A stretch of 64,000 nucleotides of DNA from Sphingomonas_L flavalba_A (GTDB lineage Bacteria; Pseudomonadota; Alphaproteobacteria; Sphingomonadales; Sphingomonadaceae), in assembly GCF_047553045.1 (NCBI RefSeq), contig NZ_CP180208.1:1240001-1304000 (forward strand), given 5' to 3'. Below are positions 1 to 8,069 of this stretch, piece by piece. Positions within the stretch are counted from its first letter, which is position 1, and each line of letters opens with the position of its first letter. Both the position numbers and the translations under genes were made by a program. Below the pieces are notes generated by a model. That model was not told the origin of the DNA. It ran no database searches and saw only the letters and a program-made list of their open reading frames with translations.

Positions 1-211
1 CATCCTTGCCCGCCTGGATCACGTCGGGGTCGAAGGTCATGCCCATGTAGTTGTAGGTACCGAGGAGGATCGTCTCCTTGCCCTTGATGACGGCAAGGGT
101 AGGCGATTTCACCTCGTCCATCACGATCGAGAACGGATCGCGCACGCCGGTGTCGAGCAGCGCCTGCCGCTCCGCGATCAGCGGATCGAATTTGGAAAGC
201 AGATCGGTCAT
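1..211 (-). CDS. spt: Serine palmitoyltransferase, N-terminal part (runs off window)
   Basis: The first 70 codons are present; the gene continues past position 1. The protein begins MTDLLSKFDPLIAERQALL and continues with a TILLGTYNYMGMTFDPDV stretch, which I recognise as the start of the soluble alpha-oxoamine synthase of sphingomonads. This PLP enzyme condenses L-serine with an acyl thioester to 3-ketosphinganine, the first step of sphingolipid synthesis. The catalytic lysine lies outside the window. It follows an ACP gene (41-base gap) and a ceramide-reductase-like gene on the same strand, which fits a sphingolipid operon. Other alpha-oxoamine synthases (KBL, BioF) are possible but fit the context less well. 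Confidence 0.85.
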   Translation of the reverse strand, partial: MTDLLSKFDPLIAERQALLDTGVRDPFSIVMDEVKSPTLAVIKGKETILLGTYNYMGMTFDPDVIQAGKD

Positions 212-252
212 TTCGGTGTCCCTGGGCGCGGCCCCCTGGCGCGCATTGTCAT

Positions 253-495
253 TCAGCCCTTCAGCTTCGCGACCGCGTCGACAAGCTGGCCGACGGTTTC
301 GATTTCCGCTTGCATGTTCATCGTGATGATGATGTCGAACTCGTCCTCGATGGCGGCGACGAAATCCATCACGGTCAGGCTGTCCCATTCCAGATCGCCG
401 GCGAAGGTCGTCGTCTCCGTCAGTGCGATGCCTTTCTTGTTGAACGGCGCGATCTGGGCGGAAATCGTGTCGAATATCTGTGCGCGGTCGGTCAT
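253..495 (-). CDS. Acyl carrier protein of the sphingolipid locus
   Basis: An 80-residue acidic protein with the phosphopantetheine attachment motif WDSLT, the modified serine being Ser39. The length is typical of a free-standing ACP. It lies between the ceramide-reductase-like gene and spt, so it probably supplies or holds the acyl chain for serine palmitoyltransferase rather than serving bulk fatty-acid synthesis; that specificity is inferred from position. The same spt-acp-reductase neighbourhood is known in Caulobacter. Confidence 0.9.
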   Translation of the reverse strand: MTDRAQIFDTISAQIAPFNKKGIALTETTTFAGDLEWDSLTVMDFVAAIEDEFDIIITMNMQAEIETVGQLVDAVAKLKG

Positions 496-567
496 CGTCC
501 GTCCTTAAAGGGGATGGTCGCGGCTTGCCAAGGGATTACGGCAGCGATGGGGCAGGATCGGGACGTG

Positions 568-1491
568 CTACAGCAGCCTTGCGGCACGGTAGGCGTTGGC
601 CGTCGCTTTCAGCCCGACCAGCGTCGCGATATGCGGTTGCCATATGTCGACGGGCGGCCGCCGGGCCGGGTCGATCACCCAGTCCGGGTGGCAGAAATAG
701 GCGGCGCGATCGAGGGTCAGCTTGGCCCGCCCGCGCCGGACCAGCCGGTCGATCCGCGCCGCGACGCGGAGCAGGGGCGCTGGCGCGTGAATGGCGGCGG
801 CGCGGCGGCCGACGGCGGCGGCGATCGCTTCGGCAAACTCGGCATGGCTCCACCCCCCGGGCCGCGCGTCGTCCGCTTCGTAGATCGCGGTCAGCGTCTC
901 TTCATTCTCCGGCACCAGCGACAGCAGTAGCCGGGACAGGTCGCTGACCTCGATCACCGATATGCGGCCGGGCGGCGGCAGCAGGATCAGTCGCCGCTTC
1001 GCCATGCGGAACAGTTCCAGCATCTCCAGGTCGCCGGGGCCGTAGACGGCGGGCGGGCGCACCGCCGTCCAGTCCAGCCCGCTCGCCGCGACGATCTGCT
1101 CGGCCCGCGCCTTCGACCAGCCATAGTCGGACAGGTCCGGCTCGCGCGCCGCCAGTGACGAGACATGGATGAAGCGCCGCACGCCGACAGACTTGGCCGC
1201 TTCGACCATCGCCAGCGTGCCTTCGGGGTTGCCGGCGGCGAAACCGGCGCGGTCGCGCGCATTGACGACACCGGCGACGTGGATCACCGCATCCGCCCCT
1301 TCCGCCAGCCGCTTCAGGCTGTCGGGCCGATCAAGTGCGCCGTCGATCCAGGTAACGCCTTTCAGCGCATCCTGGGGCCGCCGGGTCAGGGCGCGGACCG
1401 GGTGACCGCGCCGGGCGGCGTGGCGGATCAGCGTTGAGCCGACGAAGCCGGTGCCGCCGGTGATCGCCAGCGTCGGGCGCGGCGGCTTCAC
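568..1491 (-). CDS. cerR: NAD(P)-dependent epimerase/dehydratase, probable ceramide reductase
   Basis: A 307-residue extended short-chain dehydrogenase. The Rossmann glycine motif GGTGFVG is at residues 12-18, and the catalytic pair Tyr123/Lys127 sits in DYGWSK. The start is GTG, whose bases overlap the proB stop codon (GTGA), so translation is likely coupled. In Caulobacter the epimerase-like gene beside spt and its ACP is CerR, which reduces 3-keto-ceramide; the identical neighbourhood here supports that role. Family membership is clear, the substrate is inferred. A generic nucleotide-sugar epimerase is the alternative. Confidence 0.75.
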   Translation of the reverse strand: MKPPRPTLAITGGTGFVGSTLIRHAARRGHPVRALTRRPQDALKGVTWIDGALDRPDSLKRLAEGADAVIHVAGVVNARDRAGFAAGNPEGTLAMVEAAKSVGVRRFIHVSSLAAREPDLSDYGWSKARAEQIVAASGLDWTAVRPPAVYGPGDLEMLELFRMAKRRLILLPPPGRISVIEVSDLSRLLLSLVPENEETLTAIYEADDARPGGWSHAEFAEAIAAAVGRRAAAIHAPAPLLRVAARIDRLVRRGRAKLTLDRAAYFCHPDWVIDPARRPPVDIWQPHIATLVGLKATANAYRAARLL

Positions 1492-2618
1492 AGCAGCACC
1501 AGATGGTCGCGGTGGACAAGAGCGGAGCGTGGGGCGTGGCCGAGCAGGTCGGCCAGTTCACTGCTGCGGCGGCCGGCGACCAGCGCCGCTTCCGCCGCCG
1601 GATATTCGGCCAGTCCGCGCGCGACGACGGCGCCGTCCGGCCCGGTGATGTCGACGACCTGGCCGCGCTCGAACCGCCCTTCGACGCCGACCGCACCGGC
1701 GGGCAACAGGCTCTTGCCGGCGCGCAGTGCGGCGACCGCCCCGGCGTCGACCCGGATGCGCCCGCGTGCGGTCAGCCGGCCGCCGAGCCAGCCCTGCCGT
1801 GCACGCGCCCGACCGTTGGCGACGAACAGCGTGCCGCGCCCGTCGGCGGCGAAGGCGGCAAGCGGATTGGCGCGGGTGCCGGAGGTGATGGCAAGCGCGA
1901 TGCCGGCACGGGTGGCGATCTCCGCCGCCTGCAATTTTGACGCCATGCCGCCGGACCCCATGCCCGAACCGCTGTCCGCCCCGGCCATCGCGCGGATACC
2001 GGCGTGGACCGCCTCGACCCGCTCGATGAGCGTAGCGCACGGGTCGCGGGCGGGGTTGGCGGTGAACAGCCCGTCGACATCGGAGAGCAGGACGACGCCG
2101 TCGGCACCCGCCGCCTGACCGACACGGGCCGCCAGCCGGTCATTGTCGCCGAAACGGATTTCAGCGGTGGCGACACTGTCGTTTTCGTTGATTACCGGTA
2201 CCGCGCCCAGGCTGAGCAGCCGGCCGAGGGTGGCGCTGGCGTTCAGATAGCGGCGGCGATCCTCAAGATCGTCCAGGGTGACGAGCATCTGCGCGGCGGC
2301 CAGCCCGCGCGCACCAAGCAATTCCGCCCAGGCCTGCGACAGCGCGATCTGGCCGACCGCCGCCGCCGCCTGCGCATCCTCCAGGCTGGCGCGGCCGCCC
2401 TTCGCCAGCGCCAGCCGGCGCGCGCCGAGCGCGATCGCACCGGATGAGACAATGACCAGCCGTTGCCCGGCGGCGTGGCGCGCGGCGAGGTCGTCGGCGA
2501 GCCCGGCCAGCCATTCGCGTCGCACCGCGCCTTCGCGGTCGACGAGCAGCGACGAGCCGATCTTGACGACCAGGCGCGGGCAGGCGCCCGGCGCGAACGG
2601 CGCGGCGGCGTCGCTCAT
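1488..2618 (-). CDS. proB: Glutamate 5-kinase
   Basis: About 376 residues with an amino-acid-kinase domain (VVKIGSSLL near the start, VIVSSGAIALG, VPVINENDSVA, FGDNDRLAARVG) and a C-terminal PUA-like domain of about 75 residues. It phosphorylates L-glutamate in the first step of proline synthesis. I chose the ATG at 2618 because it forms an ATGA overlap with the obgE stop; an upstream start at 2630 would add only four residues. The 3' end overlaps the cerR start, so obgE, proB and cerR look co-translated. Confidence 0.95.
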   Translation of the reverse strand: MSDAAAPFAPGACPRLVVKIGSSLLVDREGAVRREWLAGLADDLAARHAAGQRLVIVSSGAIALGARRLALAKGGRASLEDAQAAAAVGQIALSQAWAELLGARGLAAAQMLVTLDDLEDRRRYLNASATLGRLLSLGAVPVINENDSVATAEIRFGDNDRLAARVGQAAGADGVVLLSDVDGLFTANPARDPCATLIERVEAVHAGIRAMAGADSGSGMGSGGMASKLQAAEIATRAGIALAITSGTRANPLAAFAADGRGTLFVANGRARARQGWLGGRLTARGRIRVDAGAVAALRAGKSLLPAGAVGVEGRFERGQVVDITGPDGAVVARGLAEYPAAEAALVAGRRSSELADLLGHAPRSALVHRDHLVLL

Positions 2619-3658
2619 AGCGGCGACCATTCACCGTCGGTTTCGCCGTCGGCGGCGGCATCGTCCGCGCGCGACGGGGGCAGGGCGGCTTCCAGCCGGT
2701 CGAGCACCGCCTCTAGGCCAATGCCGGCGGCGCCGGACAGGGGCAGCACCTCCGCGTCGCTGGCCGCCGCCAGTTCGGCGCTGATCGCGGCGATCAGCTC
2801 GGCATCGAGCAGGTCGACCTTGTTCAGCGCGATCACCTCCGGCTTGTCGGACAGGCCGGCGCCGTAACGCGCCAGTTCCTCGCGGACGATGCGGTATGCC
2901 TCGGCCGGGTCTTCGCCCTCGGCATCGACGAGGTGGAGCAGCACCTGGCACCGCTCGATATGGCCGAGGAAGCGGTCGCCGATCCCGGCGCCTTCCGCCG
3001 CGCCCTCGATCAAACCGGGGATGTCGGCGACAACGAATTCGCGCTGGTGGCGGCTGACGACGCCAAGCTGCGGGCGGGTGGTTGTGAAGGCATAGGCGCC
3101 CACCTTCGCCTGGGCATTGGTCACCGCGTTGATGAAGGTCGACTTGCCGGCGTTGGGCAGGCCGACCAGCCCGACATCGGCAAGCAGCTTCAGCCGCAGC
3201 CAGACCCACATCTCCTCGCCCGGCCAGCCGGTGCCGTGCTGGCGCGGGGCGCGGTTGGTCGACGTCTTGTAGCTCAGGTTGCCGCGCCCGCCGTCGCCGC
3301 CCTTCAGCAACACGATGCGCTGGCCGGCGCGGGTGAAGTCGGCGAGCACATGCTCCCTGTCTTCCGACAGCACCTGGGTGCCGACCGGGACCTTGATGAT
3401 CAGGTCCGGGCCACCGGCGCCGGTCCGGTTGCTGCCGGAACCGCCATTGCCTCGTCGGGCGCGGAAATGCTGGGTGTAGCGAAAATCGATCAGCGTGTTG
3501 AGGCCGGGCACCGCTTCGAACACGATGTCGCCGCCCTTGCCGCCGTTGCCGCCGTCCGGGCCGCCGAATTCAATGAACTTCTCGCGCCGGAAGCTGACGG
3601 CGCCGCCGCCGCCGGCACCGGAACGGATGAAGATCTTGGCTTGGTCGAGGAAGTGCAT
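2615..3658 (-). CDS. obgE: GTPase Obg/CgtA, ribosome-associated
   Basis: 347 residues beginning MHFLDQAKIFIRSGAGGGG. The glycine-rich Obg fold comes first, followed by a G domain with P-loop GLPNAGKS, the DIPGLIEGA switch and NKVD. It is an essential GTPase of 50S maturation and stress response. The frame is open further upstream, but the Obg fold begins at this methionine, so the 72 extra codons are rejected. It heads the obgE-proB-cerR run with a 4-base overlap to proB. Confidence 0.97.
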   Translation of the reverse strand: MHFLDQAKIFIRSGAGGGGAVSFRREKFIEFGGPDGGNGGKGGDIVFEAVPGLNTLIDFRYTQHFRARRGNGGSGSNRTGAGGPDLIIKVPVGTQVLSEDREHVLADFTRAGQRIVLLKGGDGGRGNLSYKTSTNRAPRQHGTGWPGEEMWVWLRLKLLADVGLVGLPNAGKSTFINAVTNAQAKVGAYAFTTTRPQLGVVSRHQREFVVADIPGLIEGAAEGAGIGDRFLGHIERCQVLLHLVDAEGEDPAEAYRIVREELARYGAGLSDKPEVIALNKVDLLDAELIAAISAELAAASDAEVLPLSGAAGIGLEAVLDRLEAALPPSRADDAAADGETDGEWSPL

Positions 3659-3730
3659 CGCCGGGTGCCTAGAGCATTTCGGGCGTGCACGAAACAGGGC
3701 GGCGCGCCGAAAGAGGAAAGGACGGAAAGT

Positions 3731-3753
3731 GCCGGCGCGCTTTTCGCGCCGGC
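3731..3753 (-). terminator. Hairpin downstream of the TetR-type gene
   Basis: A perfect 9-bp stem (GCCGGCGCG / CGCGCCGGC) with a 5-base loop lies just past the stop of the minus-strand TetR-type gene. Reading that strand, it is followed by a short pyrimidine-rich stretch (ACTTTCC). It would separate that gene from obgE. The T tract is weak. Confidence 0.45.
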
Positions 3754-3764
3754 CGGGCCATGCC

Positions 3765-4355
3765 CTAGGCGACAACGCCCTCCGTGCCCAGCCCCGCTTC
3801 GGCCAACTGGCGAAGGGCCAGTTCGCGCGCCTTGCCGCGCGGCAGGCCGAGCGCGCGGGCCATCGGCGCGCCAAGCAGCGCGTCGCCCATCGCCATCAGC
3901 ACCAGCGACAGCGTCCGTTCGGCGACAAAGGCATGGCCGTGCTCGACCGACAGGTCCTCGACCAGTTGGCGGATCGCGTCGAGGATCGGGTCGAGCGCGT
4001 CGTGGCTGCCGGACAGGATCATCCAGGACGCGAGCGCCCCGGCGCCTTCCTTGTCGAACGCGTCGAACGTCAGGTCGACGATCTCGTCCGGTCCCGCGTC
4101 GCCGCGCCGTTCACGCAGCACCGCCTCACCGATGCTGAGCGTAACGGTTTCCGCCAGGTGCTGGGCCAGCGCCTTCTGCAGGCCGGCGGCCGATCCGAAA
4201 TGGTGGAGCAGATTTGCGTGTGTCCGGCCGACCCGCGCGGCGACCGCCTTCAGCGTGACGGCCTGCGGCCCCGCCTCGATCAGCAGCGCGCGCGCCGCCT
4301 GTAGCGCGGCGGCCCGGCTTTCCTCAGGGGTAAGCCTTTTTCTCACTATTGACAT
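3765..4355 (-). CDS. TetR/AcrR family transcriptional regulator
   Basis: 196 residues. The N-terminal TetR helix-turn-helix is recognisable (about residues 12-60, including VTLKAVAARVGRTHANLLHHFGS); the rest is the divergent ligand-binding half. The start lies 46 bp from the divergent start of a predicted metal-dependent hydrolase, so it most likely represses that gene and itself from the shared gap. No ligand can be inferred. Confidence 0.88.
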   Translation of the reverse strand: MSIVRKRLTPEESRAAALQAARALLIEAGPQAVTLKAVAARVGRTHANLLHHFGSAAGLQKALAQHLAETVTLSIGEAVLRERRGDAGPDEIVDLTFDAFDKEGAGALASWMILSGSHDALDPILDAIRQLVEDLSVEHGHAFVAERTLSLVLMAMGDALLGAPMARALGLPRGKARELALRQLAEAGLGTEGVVA

Positions 4356-4401
4356 TTATGTAAACAAACACCAGCTTGTTGCAATCAATGGAGCCGATAG
4401 C
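4356..4401. promoter_or_regulatory. Divergent promoter/operator region
   Basis: A 46-bp AT-rich gap between two divergent genes in a GC-rich background. It contains TTTATGTAAACAAACA, a plausible place for the TetR-type operator and for overlapping promoters. No perfect palindrome is visible, so the operator assignment is positional. Confidence 0.4.
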
Positions 4402-5250
4402 ATGGCGCAGGATAAAACACCCGTCGACTTGACGATCACGCCGCGCGACCGGCGTTTCGGCCGTGGGCTGGCGCAAAAACGCTGGTGGATGAACGGCGAT
4501 CCGATCGGCACGGCCTTCTATAACGCGCTGTCGATCACCTTTCCGCGCGGCGAGGCGTTCTTCATCGAATCGGTGAAGGCATTCCGTGACGGCGCCCCGC
4601 CCAAGCTGGAACGCGAGATCAAGGCCTTCACCCTGCAGGAGGTGATGCACAGCCGCGAGCATGTCGCGTTCAACAAGCGGGTGACCGATGCCGGTTATGA
4701 CGTTTCGGCGCTGGAAGACCGGGTAACCGAATCGCTGGAGTTGACCAGGGACCGCCCGCAGATACTCAATCTGGCGGTGACGATGGCACTGGAGCATTAC
4801 ACCGCGATGATGGCGGCGATGATCCTGCGCGGCGACCTGTTCCAGGGCGCCGACCCCGAAATCGCTGAAATGTGGCGGTGGCACGCGGTCGAGGAGATCG
4901 AGCATAAGGGCGTCGCCTACGACACCTGGATGCACGCGACCCGCGACTGGAGCGCGTGGAAGCGGTGGAAGGTCCGTGCGATCATGATGCTGCTGGTCAC
5001 CCGCGAATTCTGGATTCGCCGGGTACAGGGCATGCTTTGCCTGCTGCGGCAGGACGGGATCACCGGCGCTCGCGCCTATTGGGGGATCGCCCGCTACCTG
5101 ATAGGCAGCCCGGGCGTGCTGCGCCGGCTGGTGCCGGCGTGGGTCGCTTACTTCATGCCGGGCTTCCACCCGTGGAACCATGACGACCGCGCGCTGATCC
5201 GGCTTGCCGATAGCGCCTATGAAGCCGCGCTGATGCCGAGCGTTGCCTGA
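4402..5250 (+). CDS. Predicted metal-dependent hydrolase (PF10118-like)
   Basis: 282 residues, mostly helical, with acidic/histidine motifs typical of the predicted metal-dependent hydrolase family: EVMHSREHVAFN, MALEHYTAMM and WHAVEEIEHKGVAYD. These suggest a di-metal site like that of ferritin-like enzymes. The ATG at 4402 was chosen because the open frame upstream runs through the antisense of the TetR gene. It is divergent from that regulator, which probably controls it. The substrate is unknown. Confidence 0.8.
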   Translation: MAQDKTPVDLTITPRDRRFGRGLAQKRWWMNGDPIGTAFYNALSITFPRGEAFFIESVKAFRDGAPPKLEREIKAFTLQEVMHSREHVAFNKRVTDAGYDVSALEDRVTESLELTRDRPQILNLAVTMALEHYTAMMAAMILRGDLFQGADPEIAEMWRWHAVEEIEHKGVAYDTWMHATRDWSAWKRWKVRAIMMLLVTREFWIRRVQGMLCLLRQDGITGARAYWGIARYLIGSPGVLRRLVPAWVAYFMPGFHPWNHDDRALIRLADSAYEAALMPSVA

Positions 5251-5258
5251 TATACGAA

Positions 5259-5288
5259 GCGCCGCCCCGGCATTGGCCAGGGCGGCGC
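5259..5288. terminator. GC-rich hairpin between convergent genes
   Basis: A 9-bp perfect stem (GCGCCGCCC / GGGCGGCGC) with a 12-base loop sits between the stop of the plus-strand hydrolase and the stop of the minus-strand small protein gene. It is placed to serve both directions. There is no clear T run on either side. Confidence 0.4.
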
Positions 5289-5310
5289 CGCTTCCCGCTC
5301 GGTAGCCGGT

Positions 5311-5559
5311 TCAGGCGCTGGCGGGCTTGTCATCCTTGTCGTTGTTGATCGCGGCCAGAACGACGATGGCGGCGATGCCAGCAGCCAGAGCCAGCGCGAT
5401 CACATTCCCCCCGCCGGCCTCGCTCGTCTGGGCGCTCGGCGCTGCCACGCGCGCATTTGAGACCGACAGGCGGCTGGCGCTGGTCCCGGCGGCAAGCACC
5501 GGGCTGGTGACGAGCATCGCCGCTGCGGCGGCAAGGGCGGAAAAACGGAATTTCGACAT
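5311..5559 (-). CDS. Small secreted or membrane protein, hypothetical
   Basis: 82 residues. A signal peptide is visible (MSKFRFSALAAAAAMLVTSP, likely cleavage after VLAA), followed by a Ser/Ala-rich stretch, one hydrophobic segment (VIALALAAGIAAIVVLAAI) and a charged tail NNDKDDKPASA. I recognise no function. The layout suggests an inner-membrane protein with a periplasmic N-terminal stretch. Confidence 0.7.
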   Translation of the reverse strand: MSKFRFSALAAAAAMLVTSPVLAAGTSASRLSVSNARVAAPSAQTSEAGGGNVIALALAAGIAAIVVLAAINNDKDDKPASA

Positions 5560-5627
5560 CGACTGAACTCCAACGCTTGTAAAACAGGCTTGCGATCAAC
5601 GCCCGGCGCGCGGGGCGGGTTCCGGGG

Positions 5628-6182
5628 TCAAGCCGCCTGCAACTGCGGCATGTCCCCGCCACAGGGCATTCCGTCGCCTTCGCTGACATAGCACAGGCTG
5701 GGTGCTGCTTCGCCGCGCGCAATGCTGAAACGCGAGGCAACACAGCCGGTTGGACGAAAGCCGAGTTTGCGCAGCACGTGGCCGGCGGCGGGATTGTCGA
5801 CGAAATGCGCCGCTGCGATCATCGGAAGGCGCAGCGTATCGCGCGCCGCCGCCAGCATCGCTTCCCCGGCCTCCGTTGCATAGCCGAGACCCCAGAACCG
5901 CCGCGCAATCCAGAAGTCGAGTTCAACCTGTCCGCCGGCCGCCGGGTGCAGCCCGATGCCGCCGACCAGCCGGGGGGCGCCACGAGTGCGAGCAAATAGC
6001 AGGCAGGCTGGCAGGTGCTTTTCGGCGCCGGAAAGAAAGGCCTCGGCATCGCTCAGGCGATAGGGCCAGGGCGCCCGCGCGAGGTTGCGAACAACCGCCG
6101 GCTCGGCGATCGCGGCATGCAGGGCCGGTGCGTCCTCGGCCCAGCCCGGCCGCAGCAACAGTCTATCGGTGCGCGCGAACAT
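5628..6182 (-). CDS. GNAT family N-acetyltransferase
   Basis: 184 residues starting MFARTDRLLLRPGW. It has the RimJ/RimL-type GNAT pattern: RTDRLLLRP at the N-terminus, the acetyl-CoA loop RFWGLGYATEAGEAML, and DNPAAGHVLRKLGF near the end. It acetylates an amino group, substrate unknown. An upstream in-frame ATG would add 26 residues that do not resemble the family, so the start at 6182 is preferred. It lies downstream of rpmA on the same strand but beyond a terminator. Confidence 0.85.
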   Translation of the reverse strand: MFARTDRLLLRPGWAEDAPALHAAIAEPAVVRNLARAPWPYRLSDAEAFLSGAEKHLPACLLFARTRGAPRLVGGIGLHPAAGGQVELDFWIARRFWGLGYATEAGEAMLAAARDTLRLPMIAAAHFVDNPAAGHVLRKLGFRPTGCVASRFSIARGEAAPSLCYVSEGDGMPCGGDMPQLQAA

Positions 6183-6258
6183 ATCTCTCTCCAAATTCCG
6201 GCGCCGCCATGCCAGCGGGGCATGACAACGGTGCGACAGGGATTTGAGGGAGAAATGC

Positions 6259-6287
6259 AAAAAGGGAGCGGGGGCTACCCGTCTCCC
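6259..6287 (-). terminator. Rho-independent terminator of rplU-rpmA
   Basis: Reading the minus strand, a GGGAG-ACGGG / CCCG-CTCCC stem with a short loop is followed at once by TTTTT. It lies about 65 bases past the rpmA stop, the expected place for the end of the ribosomal-protein operon. Confidence 0.65.
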
Positions 6288-6350
6288 TCTACACCTGCCG
6301 CAGCAGGCTTTCGGGTCGCCCCCAGGACGACCCGATAACCGGTCCGTCCG

Positions 6351-6620
6351 TTATTCGGCCGCCTCGGCCATAATATCCACGGATACGTATTTGCGACCGA
6401 GTTTGCCTTCGTGGAACGCCACGCGGCCCGCGGTCAGCGCAAACAGGGTATGATCCTTGCCGATGCCGACGTTGCGGCCCGGGTACACGCGGGTGCCGCG
6501 CTGACGCACGATGATGTTGCCGCCAACGACTTCCTGGCCGCCATATTTCTTCACGCCAAGGCGACGGCCAGCGGAATCACGACCGTTACGCGACGAGCCG
6601 CCTGCTTTCTTATGTGCCAT
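6351..6620 (-). CDS. rpmA: 50S ribosomal protein L27
   Basis: 89 residues beginning MAHKKAGGSSRNGRDS and containing RRLGVKKYGGQEV, GNIIVRQRGT and GVGKDHTLFAL-type signatures of L27. The protein lies near the peptidyl-transferase centre. It starts 6 bases after the rplU stop, the classic rplU-rpmA order. Confidence 0.98.
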   Translation of the reverse strand: MAHKKAGGSSRNGRDSAGRRLGVKKYGGQEVVGGNIIVRQRGTRVYPGRNVGIGKDHTLFALTAGRVAFHEGKLGRKYVSVDIMAEAAE

Positions 6621-6626
6621 TGCTCG

Positions 6627-7079
6627 TTACTCCTTGTCAGCCGCCGGCTTCTTCGCCGGGGCCTTCTTTGCCGGTGCCTTCTTCGCCTCGACGGGCGCTG
6701 CGGTTTCCGCAGCGGCCTCGGCCTTGGCGGGGGCGGCCGGCTTGTCTTCGGCGGCGGCCTTCTTCGGCGCAGCCTTCTTCTCTTCGCCAATCGCGACGAT
6801 CTTCAGGATCGTCAGCTGCTGGCGATGGCCGTTGCGGCGCCGGTAGTTGTGCCGGCGGCGCTTCTTGAAGACGATAACCTTTTCGCCCTTCGCCTGCGCG
6901 ACGATTTCGGCCGAAACGGTCAGCCCGTCGGTGGGGGTCAGATCCCCGCCGTCACCGGCCAGCAGCACATCGCTGAGCGCGATGGTGTCGCCCGCCTCAC
7001 CGGCAAGCTTCTCAACGACGATCTTGTCTCCTGCGGCAACGCGATACTGCTTGCCGCCCGTGCGCACGACTGCGAACAT
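6627..7079 (-). CDS. rplU: 50S ribosomal protein L21 with long Ala/Lys/Pro tail
   Basis: 150 residues. The first 100 or so are L21 (MFAVVRTGGKQYRVAAGD, the KRRRHNYRRRNGHRQ rRNA-binding stretch, LTILKIVAIG). The last 50 are a low-complexity tail rich in Ala, Lys, Pro and Glu (PAKKAPAKKPAADKE at the end). Ordinary L21 is about 100-105 residues; such tails are seen in some alphaproteobacteria. The start at 7079 was chosen over one four codons upstream because L21 begins MFAVV or MYAVI. Confidence 0.96.
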   Translation of the reverse strand: MFAVVRTGGKQYRVAAGDKIVVEKLAGEAGDTIALSDVLLAGDGGDLTPTDGLTVSAEIVAQAKGEKVIVFKKRRRHNYRRRNGHRQQLTILKIVAIGEEKKAAPKKAAAEDKPAAPAKAEAAAETAAPVEAKKAPAKKAPAKKPAADKE

Positions 7080-7247
7080 GGCTCTCATCACTTCTTCAAG
7101 ACTGAATTCCGCGACCAGGCGTTAGCCCGGCTCGGAAAGCAGGCCCGCTACGGGACAAGCGGCTGGTTGTCAACCACGGAAGGCCGCTTTCCTGCCGCGC
7201 GGGCCGCCGTCCTTGACGATCGCGGCCGGTCGCCGCAAAGGCCGGCA

Positions 7248-8069
7248 ATGCCCAGAAACGCCGCCGGCGATCGCGCCCGGCGCCGCTCGCGATCCCGGTC
7301 CGAGATGCGCGACTTCCTCTTCTTCCTCGTCAAGCTCGCGCTTGTCGTGTTCGTCGTGCGCAGCTTTGTCGTGGCGCCGTTCACCATTCCGTCGGAATCG
7401 ATGCAGCCGCGGCTGCTGATCGGCGACTATCTGCTCGCCGCCAAATGGCCCTATGGCTATTCGCATTACAGTCTGCCGTTCGACGCGCCGCTGCTGCCCC
7501 GTCGGGTGCTGGCCGCCCAGCCGGAGCGCGGAGATGTCGTCATCTTCCGCGCGCCACCGGCCAACCAGCGCGACTATATCAAGCGGGTGATCGGCCTGCC
7601 CGGCGACAGCGTGCAGTTGCGTGGCGGCCGGGTCATCCTGAACGGGCAGCGGTTGCCGCGCGAACGGATTGCCGATCTTGTCGTGCCGGCCAGTCCGAAC
7701 AGCCCGTGCTTTTCCTCTCTCTACCGCGAGGGGGCTGGGGAAGGCGCCGCCTGCCGCTATCCGCGCTATCGCGAAACGCTGCCCGGCGGGCGCAGCTACG
7801 AAACGCTCGACATCGGTGTAACCGGCGCAGACGATACCCCGGTGTTCAACGTGCCGGCGGGGCATATGTTCGTCATGGGCGACAACCGCGACCGCAGCGA
7901 GGACAGCCGTGTCGCGCCCGAGGCCGGCGGCATCGGACTGGTCCCGCAGGATAATCTGATCGGCAAGGCGCTGATCGTCGTTTATTCGACCGACGGCTCC
8001 GCCAGCCCGGCCAGACCGTGGACCTGGTGGCCGGCGGTGCGGGCCGAACGGATCGGAGGGTTATTCTGA
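7248..8069 (+). CDS. lepB: Signal peptidase I
   Basis: 273 residues of the S26 family. One N-terminal membrane segment (FLFFLVKLALVVFVVRSFVV) is followed by the catalytic serine in IPSESM (Ser51), the general-base lysine in YIKRVIGLPGD (Lys112), and the C-terminal GHMFVMGDNRDRSEDSR box. It removes signal peptides at the outer face of the inner membrane. The start at 7248 gives a short basic cytoplasmic tail; an ATG at 7305 is possible. The stop overlaps the rnc start (TGATG). Confidence 0.95.
   Translation: MPRNAAGDRARRRSRSRSEMRDFLFFLVKLALVVFVVRSFVVAPFTIPSESMQPRLLIGDYLLAAKWPYGYSHYSLPFDAPLLPRRVLAAQPERGDVVIFRAPPANQRDYIKRVIGLPGDSVQLRGGRVILNGQRLPRERIADLVVPASPNSPCFSSLYREGAGEGAACRYPRYRETLPGGRSYETLDIGVTGADDTPVFNVPAGHMFVMGDNRDRSEDSRVAPEAGGIGLVPQDNLIGKALIVVYSTDGSASPARPWTWWPAVRAERIGGLF

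Noticed and set aside
3659..3874. N-terminal extension of obgE by 72 codons
   Set aside because: The Obg fold starts at the ATG at 3658; the extension is arginine-rich and crosses the intergenic hairpin and part of the TetR gene.
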